Shown piece by piece: positions 23,053 to 33,599 of a DNA stretch of 64,000 nucleotides. Position 1 is the stretch's first letter; the number at the start of each line of letters is the position of its first letter. The translations under genes and the position numbers were made by a program. The stretch comes from Emiliania huxleyi CCMP1516. Taxonomy: Eukaryota > Haptophyta > Isochrysidales > Noelaerhabdaceae. Where the stretch lies: positions 261,893 to 325,892 of the forward strand of contig NW_005194698.1 in assembly GCF_000372725.1 (NCBI RefSeq), read 5' to 3'. The notes under the pieces are model-generated. The model ran no database searches. It had not been told where the DNA came from and saw nothing but the letters and a program-made list of their open reading frames with translations.

Positions 23053-26000
23053 ATGCTCGCCTTTCTCGGCGCAAGGCCGGCGGCGGGCGAGGACGAGGCG
23101 GCCGCCGAGGCAGAGCCGCTCGGGTCCGCCGCCGAGCGTCCGCTTGCGGGGCAGGACGTGCCGCTTAGCGAGCCGCGCAGCTTCACCTTTGAAGAGGCCG
23201 GGCCCCTTGGCATCACGACGACCGAGTCTTTCGATGGGAAGGTTGTCTTCGTCGATGCTGTTGAGGGCGCGGCGCTCGAGCAAGGCGTGCCTCGGATGTC
23301 CGTTATACTTGCGCTCAACGGCAGCGACGCGAGTGGGCTCGCTCGTGACGAACTCGGGCGCTTGTTGGAGGAAGTGCGGCCACAAACGCTAACAGTGCGG
23401 CCGCCGGCGGACCAGCGTGGCGAGCAGCTCGAGGGCCGAGACTTGCAGGGCGTGACGCTGCCGGCGGCGATGCTGGCGGGCGCGAACCTCAAGGGATCTG
23501 ACCTGCGCGGCGCGGATCTCGAAAAGGCGGTGCTGCAGGAGGGGTATGTTTTCGCCCCGCCGGACGTGGAGGGCCTCGGGGGAGCGGCGCTCGGCAAGGC
23601 GTGGGAGTGGCGGGGGAAGGAGTCTTACTTCAAGCCGGCCGAGGAGGGGGCGGAGGAGCGGCGGGCGGCCGTCCTCTCTGGCGCCAAGCTGGCCGGCACC
23701 AACCTGCGGGATGCCGACCTGCGCAAGGTGAAGCTCGACAACGTGGAGGGGTCCGAGGGCGTCGTGCTGCTGGCGGTGGAGGGGAAGAAGGGGACGGAGC
23801 TGGGCGAGGCGTGGATGGAGTGGGGCGTGTGGCTGCGGTACGAGCCGGGCGAGTCGGTGCGCGTCGCAGTTCTCCACGGGGCGCAGCTGCAGGGGGCATA
23901 TCTCCGCGAGGCGCAGCTGCAGGGGGCAGATCTCAGCGACGCGCAGCTGCAGGGGGCAGATCTCCGCGAGGCGCAGCTGGAGGGGGCAGATCTCAGCGAC
24001 GCGCAGCTGCAGGGGGCAGTTCTCCGCGACGCGCAGCTGCAGGGGGCAGCTCTCCGCAGGGCGCAGCTGCAGGGGGCAAATCTCTGCGAGGCGCAGCTGG
24101 AGGGGGCATATCTCCACGAGGCGCAGCTGCAGGGGGCAATGCTCGACAAGGCGCAGCTGGAGGGGGCAGATCTCCGCGACGCGCAGCTGCAGGGGGCATA
24201 TCTCAGCTTCGCGCAGCTGGAGGGGGCATATCTCTGCGTGGCGCAGCTGCAGGGGGCAAATCTCGGCATGGCGCAGCTGCAGGGGGCAGATCTCAGCGAG
24301 GCGCAGCTGGAGGGGGCTCGTCTCTACAAGGCGCAGCTGGAGGGGGCGAACCTCGGGGGCGCCGACCTGCACGGCGCCGACCTCACCGGCGCCAACCTCG
24401 GCGGCGCCGACCTGAAGAATGCCGACTTGCGCGGCGCAGTCCTCATCGGCGTCAACCTCAAGACGGCCGACCTCGAGGGCGCCGACTTGCGGGGCGCGAA
24501 GTTCGAGCGCGCCGTCCTCGCTGGCGTCAAGCTCATCGGCGCCAAGTTCTCACCCTTCAAGCCGCCCGAGGCGCGCCCTCCGACGCTTGCGCGGGCGTGG
24601 CGGCTGCGGGCGGTCGGCGGGCAGGCCACGAAGGGGCTCTACGTGGCGATCGCCGGAGGCGACAGCGACGGCGGCAGCGACGACGACGACGACGGCGAGG
24701 AGGCGGAGGAGGAGGAGGAGGAGGAGGAGGAGGAGGAGGAGGGGAAGGCCGCGGACATCGTCGGCGACGCGCTTGAGGCGGGCGTGGCGGCTCTCGCGCA
24801 GGCAGCGGTGCCGGCGATCCTGCTCGCGGAGGAGATCCTCAGCAAGCTCCGCGCTGGGCTGCACGACTGCATCGGCGTGCTGCAGTCCGCGAAGGGTGTC
24901 TGCGAGCTCAAGCTCAGCCAGCCAAAGGCAGCGACGACGTTCCTCTGCGACGCTGCCCGCGAGCTCATGCGCTTGCTCGTGTCAGAGCTGCTGCAGCCGC
25001 TGCTCGCTGTCTGCAGCGGTCCTCCCGTCCCTTGGGCCTCGCTGCGAGAGAGCGTGCTGCTGATGCTCGAGCCTCAGCCCAAGGAGTTGCTCGACAAGTT
25101 CGCGGCGTCGTTCCCGCCATCGGCTGAGGCGGAGGAGGAGGAGGAGGACAGCGACGAGAAGGAGAAGGAGGAAGAGGAGGAAGAAGAGGAGAAGGAGGCG
25201 GCGGAGGCGGAGGAGGGCACCGAGGCCGCTAGCGAGCTCTTCCGAGAGCTCCTGCGCCTGATCGCCGAGGAGGCGAAGTCTATGCTGCCGGCGCTCGAGA
25301 AGTCCGCCGTGAAGGTGGTGTCGGAGGCAGTGCAGACGCTGTCACTGCAACTCAAGGACGTCGAGCTCGGGCTCCTGAGCGACTTCGCCGCCGTCGCCGG
25401 CTGCCTCGAGAACCACCTCGAGACGGTGCTGATCGAGGAGGGGATCGCCAAGCTCGTGTCCAAGTTCCTGCTCGGCCGCTGCGGTGAGCATTTGCCAGCA
25501 GTGAGAGCCCTTCATCAACCCTTCATTTCGCACGCTTTATTAATAGGCGCATCCCTGGAGGAGCTGAGCAAGCTCGGCTCCGAGCCGGTCAAGCTGGCAG
25601 AGCAGATGGAGATGGTGATCGCGGACAAGTTGAAGGCGTTGGGGTCCGCATCAAAGAAGGCGTTCTCATTGCTCGGCGGCAAGGGCAGCATCAAGAGCCG
25701 CGTCGTCAAGTCCGTCCTCAGCGCCGCTACAAAGTACGAGGTCAGCGCCGGCGGCTTCCAAGGGAGCTTCGACATGCTGCGGCTGGCCCTTCGCCGAAGC
25801 CCGATCCAGGCCCGCAACCCCATTCTTTGCATCCACCCGGCTCCCCCCCTAATCACACTTGGTTGCCTCCGATCCGCAGCTCAACGTCGACGACAACGAG
25901 CTGACATATCTGCTAGACAAGCTCGAGAAGCTCGAGGTGCGTGCCAAGAGAGATTGTGAATCTCGTCATGCTGTTCGTTTCTCACCCCTGCCCCCTACCA

Positions 26001-26816
26001 ACAGGAGCTGGCTGTGCTGAAGGACACATGGAAGGACGTGGCGGCCACTTGGATGTCGATCCTCGAGCTGCGGCGTCAGATCAGTGTTCAGCGCGGCATC
26101 GCCGTCATCGACTGCATCGCGAGCGACCAGAAGGCGCCCGGCGCCCCACCCGTAGTACTCTTCCTCGCGACTTGCGCTCTCCGACCCTGTGCTCTGACCG
26201 TCTCATCATGTCATTTCTTGTGTCCCAATCGAGATGCGGCTCTGTATTGCAAAATAGGTGCTCAACGCGCTCGGCGCCGCCAAGGCGCTCTTCGACATCG
26301 AGGGCGACGCGCCGGCCGACATCTTGGCGCGCCGCTAGAAGACACGGAGACGTCCTCTCCTCTCTTTGTGGCCGCAATAGCGACTGAGACCGGATTGCCC
26401 CACACGGCGCGACTCATAGACAGCCCTCGCGACAGCCCCCCCCCCCCCCCCCCCACCCACCCCCACACACACACCCGCAGGCGCGGCTCAGCAAGGACAC
26501 CGGCGGCCACATCCGCGCCAACGGCTACCGCTACCGCAAGAAGATCAACCTCGAGCTCGCGCGGATCCGCCGCGTGCGCGACCTGCAGTGGCGCGGCGTG
26601 ACGCTGGTCGGGACGGCGATCGCGGCGGCGCTCATCTCGACCTTCAACTACCTCTACTCCGTCGCCGACGGCGTGGAGCCGTGGTGGCTGCCGCCGGCCG
26701 TCGTGCTCGGCGTCCTCTGCGTCCTCTTTCCCGCCGCGGCGGTCCTCGTCTACCTCCTGCACAAGCGCAAGTCGGCGGGCTCGAGGCTGGGCGGTGGGCT
26801 CGGGCGCGGCGCCTGA
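23053..26816 (+). CDS. PDZ + pentapeptide-repeat protein with C-terminal membrane hairpin
   Basis: Six-exon model: 23053-25483, 25547-25785, 25880-25936, 26005-26151, 26258-26326, 26481-26816; about 1092 aa, in frame. The exon 2 donor is the least sure. Residues 40-115 resemble a PDZ domain (AGPLGITTTES, then GAALEQGVPRMSVILALNG). From about residue 120 pentapeptide repeats (A(D/N)LxxAxLxG) run to about residue 500, interrupted by two inserts; the central block is about twenty near-identical QLQGA(D/Y)L units, which should form a right-handed quadrilateral beta-helix. Acidic glutamate runs and helices follow, and two membrane segments lie near the end (VTLVGTAIAAALISTF and VVLGVLCVLFPAAAVLVYLL) before a basic tail. 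An adaptor anchored by its C-terminus is inferred. The last intron starts GCGCGCCGCTAG and exon 6 starts GCGCGGCTCAG. Confidence 0.65.
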
Positions 26817-26849
26817 GCTTCCTCCAGCACTCTAGCGCGTCTGGCTCTG

Positions 26850-27057
26850 GGCATTGGGCATATGTTTCTCGCGGGTCGCGGCAATCCGGATACTTTCTTT
26901 TTGTGCCGCCCAATCGTGCGCCGTACTGTTATGTATATGCACGCTGCCCCCTATGCATTCGCATCGTGATATGCATCCTTACCGATCCATAACCCTAGCG
27001 CCTATACATTTACGTATTTGCAAAATACGTCGCCCTCTCCCACCCTCGCGCGTCGCG
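26850..27057. other. Spacer, no gene seen
   Basis: AT-richer than its surroundings, with alternating TATGCA/ATGCAT words; no coding signal. Confidence 0.5.
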
Positions 27058-27459
27058 GGGCCGAGCGTTTTTGATCTCTGGGTCTGTGGGCGCCCGCCCG
27101 CCGCCTCTGAGGGGTCGGGCCCCCTTAGACTGAAAACAAAAACAAGCTCGAAAACAGCCAAAATCAGCCTGCGAGAGAGGCACTGCGCGCCGCTGACCTC
27201 ATGACACCAATTCTGATCTAAAACCTGGAAACCCTTGTTCAAAGCCGACCCTAAGCGCCATCCTTCCTGCTCTCACCTGATGCTGCTTCCCCGCGCCGCC
27301 TCCTTGGGCCCCCTTGGGCGTATTTTCTACTCCCAGTGGGGTCCCGGGCCCCCGGGCCCCCTCTTGTTTTCTGTTTTCTGTTTTTCAAAACGCCCGCCCG
27401 CCCGCCACCCCGAGGCGGCTCGGCCCCCCACAGACCCAGAGATAAAAAACGCTCGGCCC
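27058..27459. mobile_element. 402-bp element with 33-bp terminal inverted repeats
   Basis: The left end starts GGGCCGAGCGTTTTTGATCT and continues CTGGGTCTGTGGG. The reverse complement of the right end reads GGGCCGAGCGTTTTTTATCT followed by the same CTGGGTCTGTGGG, about 32 of 33 identical. The interior carries G/C tracts, CCCAGTGGGG and short TTTTCTGTTTTCTG repeats and no ORF with a known domain. This is the shape of a MITE or foldback element. No convincing target-site duplication is visible. Confidence 0.65.
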
Positions 27460-27590
27460 GGCGCGTGAATGCATAACACAGTCAGATACATAATACATAC
27501 AACATGGGCGAATGGATGCATTACGACTGCTCTCGATGGAGCCCGCTCCAGCTCACGGCCCCCACCCACGACTCTCACTTCTCTGCCCCA

Positions 27591-27830
27591 GGCGCACCGC
27601 GACGGCGGCGACGCTGTCGAGCTGCACGCCGCCAAGACGCCTGACGCGGAGATGGCGCTGATTGTGAAGCTGATCCGGTCGCTTCACACCGACGGCGCGC
27701 CGTTCGACCATACAGATATCGCAATCCTCTTCCGCACCAACGCGCCCGCCCGATCGCTCGAGGAGTACCTGCAGAAAGCGACGATCTATGTCTATCCGGC
27801 TGCAGCTTACTTGCTGCGACCCCATCGGTA
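27591..27830 (+). pseudogene. UvrD/Rep-type helicase exon fragment
   Basis: After a plausible acceptor (CTGCCCCAG) the frame reads AVELHAAKTPDAEMALIVKL, then DHTDIAILFRTNAPARSLEE, which matches the C-terminal RecA lobe of UvrD/PcrA helicases (the DIAILFRTNAxSRxLEE motif). It ends at a stop soon afterwards with no other helicase part nearby, so it is a lone exon or relic. Confidence 0.55.
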
Positions 27831-27839
27831 AGAGTAAAG

Positions 27840-28368
27840 ACCTGCTGGTTCATTTACTTTCCTCGCGGTTCGTCCGGGATACTACACCACTTACTTGTCA
27901 CCCATGGGCGAGCAAAGACGCAATTTAATTAAAGCTCACGACACATCTCACCGGCAACCTTTAGTACAATAAACCTTCTCCAGCGCCCGGCGGCTGAGTC
28001 GCATTCTCGTCGGGCTACGGCGGTGCCGGGTCGCTGTTGCGCAGCTCGGACTCGTTTCCTCGGACAGCAAAGTAGTTATACAATGTGGGCCGTCCTGGGT
28101 CATTCATTTTCAGATGAGTGCACGAGCATGATGCTTTGATGCGCTCCATGAGATTTTGCTGTGGGCAGCCGTCGTTATGCTCGTAAAACTCAGCGAACGT
28201 ATGGTGCGCCCCAACGGCAACTCAAATGCGTAAAAACTGGTTCGCGCAATCAGCAGTATGATGGCACATGCAAGTGCTGCCACGCATAGTTTGCCTTGAG
28301 CGTGTCTTGGTTCCAAATCAAATGAGCTAACCAGCCAAAGCACAAGGTTGATCATGGATCGGTAAGCC
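27840..28368. other. Spacer before the recombinase remnant
   Basis: No intact ORF. The next reading frame is closed by a stop at 28366-28368, so the upstream part of the recombinase is missing or too decayed to read. Confidence 0.5.
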
Positions 28369-29253
28369 CGACCAGGGGGCGAGACGCACTGCCCCTTCAC
28401 CATCTTCATCGGACTGAGCGCGAGGGAGGGTGACCCGTGCGACGCCCTCCGAGACATCGAGCTGCGCGAGGCGTGCCCTGACGACGAGCGGGAGACAACG
28501 CCTCTATTCGCGGACGAGGACGGCTCGCCACTCACGCACTCGATACTCGACACGCTCCTCAAGGCTGCTCTCCTTCACGCCTGCGGGGAGGCGGCGGCGA
28601 AGATCTACACGTGGCACTCCTACCGCTCCGGCCTTGCCACAGCGCTCCACGCCGCGGGAGTCCCAGACGCCGTCATCATGCTAATGTGCCGTTGGATGTG
28701 CGAAGCGTCGCTACACGTCTACAGCCGATCGGGTGCCGTCGCTCACGAAGCAAACTTTTGGGCGGCTACGCGCGCGGACGTCAGCAACATCCAGGCCGCC
28801 AATGTTCCAAACGTAGTCATGGACCAGGGGATGGCAGACGTGGCCGACTTCTGCTCGAGGCAGTGCGCTGCAGATAGGGCGGCGTACGCAGAAGCGCAGG
28901 GCGCCGCGCCTCGCGGGACGAGCGGCGCGACGACCGCCCGCGGAGCAGGCGGTGCGGCAAACATGCAGCCGCCAACTCGCGAAGCAGCGCCAAGCGCGCC
29001 CACCGACACTCGACCGATCACCGCCGAAAACGCCACGGGGCGGCCGGTCCTCGTCGCAAGCGCCCTCTGGCCGCAGTACGCATGCAAGGAGTTCGGTGGA
29101 GCCGGCTGGGCGGCGACCGTGTTGCGATGCTCCAAGCACACCGCAATCGTCCGGTTCACGATTGCCGCGACGCGCGATGGCCGACCATACGAAGACGCGC
29201 GCGTCCCGCTCAATCAACTGCGGCCGCTGCCTCCGCGACAACTGACCGCATAA
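28369..29253 (+). pseudogene. Tyrosine recombinase, 5'-truncated
   Basis: Open for 294 codons after a stop, with no start codon at the expected distance. The region around 28600-28730 has the catalytic end of a tyrosine recombinase: YTWHSYRSGLATALHAAGV (the H-x-x-R motif), then MCRWMCEASLHVYSR, with the W/H position changed to tryptophan and the likely nucleophile tyrosine in HVYSR. The C-terminal 150 residues are a variable tail. Such genes occur in Crypton-, DIRS- and virophage-like elements of protists. The N-terminal arm and first arginine region are absent, so it should be dead in cis. Confidence 0.65.
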
Positions 29254-29263
29254 GGCGCGCTTC

Positions 29264-29445
29264 AGAGGGTGGAACCCCGCATAATCACCGCAGGGTGGAA
29301 CCCCTCATAATCACCGCAGGGTGGAACCCCTCATAATCACCACAGGGTGGAACCCCTCATAATCACCGCAGGGTGGAACCCCTCATAATCACCGCAGGGT
29401 GGAACCCCTTATAATCACCGCAGGGTGGAACCCCTCATAATCACC
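29264..29445. repeat. 26-bp tandem repeat, seven copies
   Basis: The unit CAGGGTGGAACCCCTCATAA plus TCACCG is repeated seven times directly after the recombinase stop codon. Each unit contains the short palindrome GGTGGAACCCC/GGGG-like core. It may mark the element end. Confidence 0.9.
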
Positions 29446-29506
29446 CGCGTGCTACCCGGCTTGCGAGTAGGGAGGAGGAGGCTGCGCTGCGCAAGCACGG
29501 GCGGGA

Positions 29507-29988
29507 GGGGCTTCTCCTGCAGAGTCGTGCGTGCGCAGGGCTCCTCTTTGCTTTCTTCTACTCCCTACTATCATCTCGTTCCCGTCCTACCAGAGAAGGT
29601 TACTTCCCCCAGGATTGGTCTTCTCTGCATGCGGGAACACCCTCGGGCGGCCGGGTGGGGCTGCGGCTGGAGCTAGCATGGCTCGATAGAGCCGAGACCC
29701 CGTGTTGAGGCGGCGCTCCTGTGGGCGGCTGTGGAATCGGCAGATTCGACCTCAGATCTCCAGTATTCTCATCCCAGTGGATGGACGTCCGGACGTCCCT
29801 TTGTGTTCCTCTCGTCGTCCGCCAGCGAGACTGGCTCAGTCGCTGGCGGCCGCAGTTTTCTGTGACCCACCCACCTCTCCCTTGTGTTTTGTGGGGAGGG
29901 GCTTCTCCTGCGGAGTCGTGCGTGCGCAGGGCTCCTCTTTGCTTTCTTCTACTCCCTACTATCATCTCGTTCCCGTCCTTCCAGAGAA
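29507..29988. repeat. 95-bp direct repeat pair
   Basis: The block beginning GAGGGGCTTCTCCTGC and ending CAGAGAA occurs at about 29507-29602 and about 29893-29988 with only a few differences. Confidence 0.85.
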
Positions 29989-30220
29989 ATGAACTCGCAC
30001 CCCAGTGTAAAAACCGCCAGCCCAGTCTGCTCCCCAGTATCCACCCACGCGCAGGCGCAGCATCGTGCCACAATTGGCATGCCAACTTCTTGGTTTTACT
30101 TTCGATGCCGGGTAGCACTGTGAAACCTCAAAGTCAAACCTCTCTCATTTTTTATTTTTATTATTAGCTGTCACAGCTCTCACCTCCTCTCACAGTAGAG
30201 AGGTGTCCGTTTTTATTTAT

Positions 30221-33200
30221 TTATTCACCTCCTCTCAAGCACAAAGAGCATGCACTCGTTTCCCCCCCCTCTCGCACAATCGCTGGTGGTGCCACCCCCT
30301 CGACAGCGGCCGCCGGCGCCCTCCACCCCTGCCCTCCCACACCACCTCGCTCTGCTTCCAGCAGCCGCAACATCTCCGCGGCGACGGACTCGACGACGGG
30401 CGGGCAGACGGCGTTGCCGATCTGGCGGTAAAAGTGCGCCGTCGCGTGCGTATCGTGCGCCGGCGGGACGGCGAACGAGTCCGGGAACCCTGTTCACAGC
30501 AGCGGGTGTGAAGAGACGCTGGCGTGCGGTGGCGGGACGGCTGAGCGCGTCGAGGGGCGCCCATCAACCTCGCGCACTCGCGCGGCGACAGGAAGCGCGG
30601 CCTGCAGATCACGGAGTCAGCGGAGGTGTCTAGGAAGTGTCTAGGAGGTGTCTAGAAAGTGCGGCGACAGGAAGCGCGGCCTGCGCTGCCCGCCGTCGCG
30701 GAGCGAGCCGTCGAGCTCCTCGCAGACGTACCGGCTCGTGTAGTTCGAGACGTGCCGGTACGACGACGTCAGCGTCGGCGCCTTTGCGCACAAGTCGACG
30801 GCCCTGTCGGACAGAGAGCAGGGCGGCGCGCCCGGCCACCGCTTGAATGAGGCGAGTTGGCCGCGCAGCTGCTGCCACTGTGCCTCGCTCAGCTCGCACG
30901 CCGCCGCCGCCTCGCTGCGAGGGGCCTCGAGCACCTGTTCGCACCCCCTTGTGTGCTTGGCTCGGCGACGTCTTCTGCCGCCTGCTCTGCGCGGGGACTC
31001 GAGCACGTCGCGCAGCGCGGAGGACGGCTTGCCGCCGCGCACGCCGTCCCACCTAATCAATTAACGAAGTGTGGAGATGGATTGATTAATTAATTAGGTG
31101 TCGCCGCGCGCACGCCGCCCCACCTTTGGTAATTAAGTAATGAATCAATCTCCACATTCGTTAATTACTTGCCGCCGCGCACGCCGCCCCCACCGCATCT
31201 CGATGCCGAGGTCGCGTCGGAACCCGACCAGGTAGACGCGCTCCCGCTGCTGCGGCAGCCACTCCTTAGCGCTGACCACCCTCCACGACACCTGGTTGCG
31301 AGATACCGGGAGATGCGGGGAGATGCGGGGAGATGCGGGGAGATGCGGGGAGATGTGGGGAGATGTGGGGAGATGTGGGGAGATGCGGGGAGATGCGGAG
31401 AGATGTGGGGAGATGTGGGGAGATGTGGGGAGGTGTGGGGAGGTGTGGGGAGGTGTGGGGAGGTGTGGGGAGGTGTGGGGAGGTGTGGGGAGGTGTGGGG
31501 AGGTGTGGGGAGGCGTGGGGAGGTGTGGGGAGGTGTGGGGAGGTGCGGGGAGGTGTGGGGAGATGTGGGGAGAGGTGGGGAGAGGTGGGGAGATGCGGGG
31601 AGAGGTGGGGAGATGCGGGGAGATGTGGGGAGGTGTGGGGAGAGGTGGGGAGATGCGGGGAGATTGCTCCCTCGCCACCTGGAGGGGAGATACGGCCGCC
31701 GTTGCGGCACGGAGGCTGCGGAGCTGCGGCGGGGAACGCTCCTCCCCGCCACCGCGTAGCCGCACTGCGAGAGCTCCTCCACGATGCGCGCAAAGGTGCG
31801 GCCTGCCGGGGCACGTCCTGGGCGCGTCGTGCGGCTCTCCGTGTGAGAGGGCGTCAACGAGGCGAGGCCAGGTGCGGCCGGGCGTGAAGGCTGCGTCCGT
31901 GTACGCCTTGCGCGCCACGCTGGCGCTGCGCGCGCCGCCGTCCATGGTGACGAGCCCGGCCACCTGTCGGTTGGTTCACCCACACAGCCCTCACACACCG
32001 CCGAGGGAGTGCGATCGCCGCGGCTGAGGCTGGCGGCCTGTCGATGCATTGAGACGGCCTCGCAGCCCTTTCAATAAGGAGTGCGACCTTCCGTGAGGCT
32101 GGCCACGTTCTCGAAGAGGAAGGCGGCCGGTTGCCGCGCGGACAGCAGCCGAACCAGCTCGCGGTAGAGCTGGCCTAATTACAGTTAGTGAATCGTTAAT
32201 TAACAGTTAATTACACCTCGCCGAACCAGCTCGCGGTAGAGCTGGCCTAATTATAGTTAGTTAATCGTTAATGAATAGTTAATTACACCTCGCCGAACCA
32301 GCTCGCGGTAGAGCTGGCCTAATTACAGTTAGTTAATCGTTAATGAATAGTTAATTACACCTCGCCGGACCAGCTCGCGGTAGAGCTGGCCGCGCAGGTC
32401 GAGCAGACCGGCCTGAGAGGAGGTGCGGTGGGGATCACGCCTCGCGAGCTTCACTGGCTGATCGGTGACTGAGCTCACCGATCTCGCAACTCGCCGCATC
32501 TCGGCCGCATCTCGGGCGCATCTCGGCCGCATCTCGGGCGCATCTCGGGCGCATCCCGCCTTGCTGCCGCGGTCGGAGAAGGGCTGGCACGGGAAGCCTA
32601 TGGGCAGGCTCTCTGTGCATGCACCATCGTCCTCACGGTAAGAGAATGGGCTGGCGCGGGCAGCCGGCGGGTGAGCAAGCCGAAGGCGGGCAAGTCTACA
32701 TCTATGACCTGTAGCCGGGCAGGTCTCGGGCTACAGCTCGGCTACTCGGCCATCGGCTACAGCTCGGCTAGCACCGGCGGTGAGCAGGTCGAAGGCGGGC
32801 AGGTCGGCGGCGTGCACGCTGGAGATGTCGCCCGCACGGGGCTCTCCGCCTGCCGGCCAGTGCGGGGAGATATGGGGAGATACGGGGAGATACGGGGAGA
32901 TACGGGGAGATAGTCCGCTTCTATCTCCGCCTGCCGGCCAGTGCGCGCCGTACGCCCGGCTGGCGGCGCGGTCGAGCTCGGCCTACGCGAAGGCTCAGAC
33001 CAGGCTCCGAGAAGGGCCAAGGAAGAGGAGGCCCGCCCGCGCGGGTCGAGCGCGGCCGCAAAGACGCAGCGCCCTCCGAGTGGCTCCAGCCCGAGCCGGA
33101 AGCCTCCGATGCCGGCAAAGACCTCTGCAAAGGTGAAGGCCTCGGGTGGGCCCGGCCGCGGTGCAAGCGGCGGCAGCGCGCGCCCAAACAGCGCGTCGCA

Positions 33201-33554
33201 CCGCCGCACGCCGGAGTAGAAGACTGCGCCGCTCGCACCGACCGCCGAGGCGACGGCGGCGGCCAGCTCTGCCGGCGCGGCGGCCGGATCGTCGAGGACG
33301 CCCGCGACGGTGGCAGGAACATGGAGCAAGAACATGTCCGGCGTGACGCGGTCAACCACGAGCGCGTGCCGCACGTCGGACCGCGTGCCGTGCCGCAGGT
33401 CGCCGACGGCCGCCTCGAGCGCCGCCCGACAGCTCGTGAGCTTCCGCTTTGGGACGAGCAGCGCGCCGACAGGGACGCCGCCGTGGTCCGACCGCCGAGA
33501 GCGGAGGGCGGCGTCGAGGGCGGCGTCGAGGGAGGTGGTGGCCGGCTCGGGCAT
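30221..33554 (-). CDS. DNA (cytosine-5) methyltransferase, thirteen exons
   Basis: Thirteen exons on the minus strand join in frame to about 532 aa: 33554-33054, 32982-32931, 32849-32775, 32597-32560, 32412-32391, 32174-32107, 31963-31879, 31802-31753, 31291-31194, 31052-31007, 30934-30681, 30601-30561, 30489-30221. The spliced protein has the C5 methyltransferase motifs in order: FAEVFAGIGGFRLGLEPLGG (motif I, AdoMet); GFPCQPFSDRGSKAG (motif IV, catalytic Cys); FLFENVAGLVTMDGG (ENV, VI); WLPQQRERVYLVGFR (VIII); RFLSPRECARLMGFPDSF (IX); FYRQIGNAVCPPVVES (X). Several motifs exist only after splicing. The 130-residue N-terminus is unrecognised and there are no chromo, BAH or PHD domains, so it resembles the short bacterial-like class. 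Seven of twelve introns have GC donors. Confidence 0.85.
31307..31672. repeat. 10-bp minisatellite GGGGAGATGY/GGGGAGGTGT
   Basis: About 36 copies of GGGGAGATGC, GGGGAGATGT and GGGGAGGTGT fill one intron (31752-31292) of the methyltransferase gene. Long frames across it on both strands are repeat artefacts. Confidence 0.95.
32175..32390 (-). repeat. Intron made of three 72-nt tandem units
   Basis: The intron is exactly 216 nt. Each unit begins GCCAGCTCTACCGCGAGCTG, the same bases as the start of the next exon, and continues with an AT-rich piece (GTGTAATTAACTATTCATTA...) ending GTAATTAG. The next exon supplies the fourth copy of the exon-like part, again 72 nt on. Confidence 0.95.
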
Positions 33555-33599
33555 GCAGCGGATTCCGGGGCACGGTCGGGGCACGGCGTGATCGCTTTT

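Noticed and set aside
29264..29445. CRISPR array (regular 26-bp repeats)
   Set aside because: Units are contiguous with no unique spacers, the DNA is eukaryotic and no cas gene is present.
31145..32049. Long frames rich in PHISPHLP or GEMWGDVGRC repeats
   Set aside because: They are translations of the 10-bp minisatellite inside a methyltransferase intron.
32175..32390. CRISPR-like 27-nt repeats at 72-nt spacing
   Set aside because: The repeated part is an exon edge and the intervening DNA is also repeated; it is an amplified intron.
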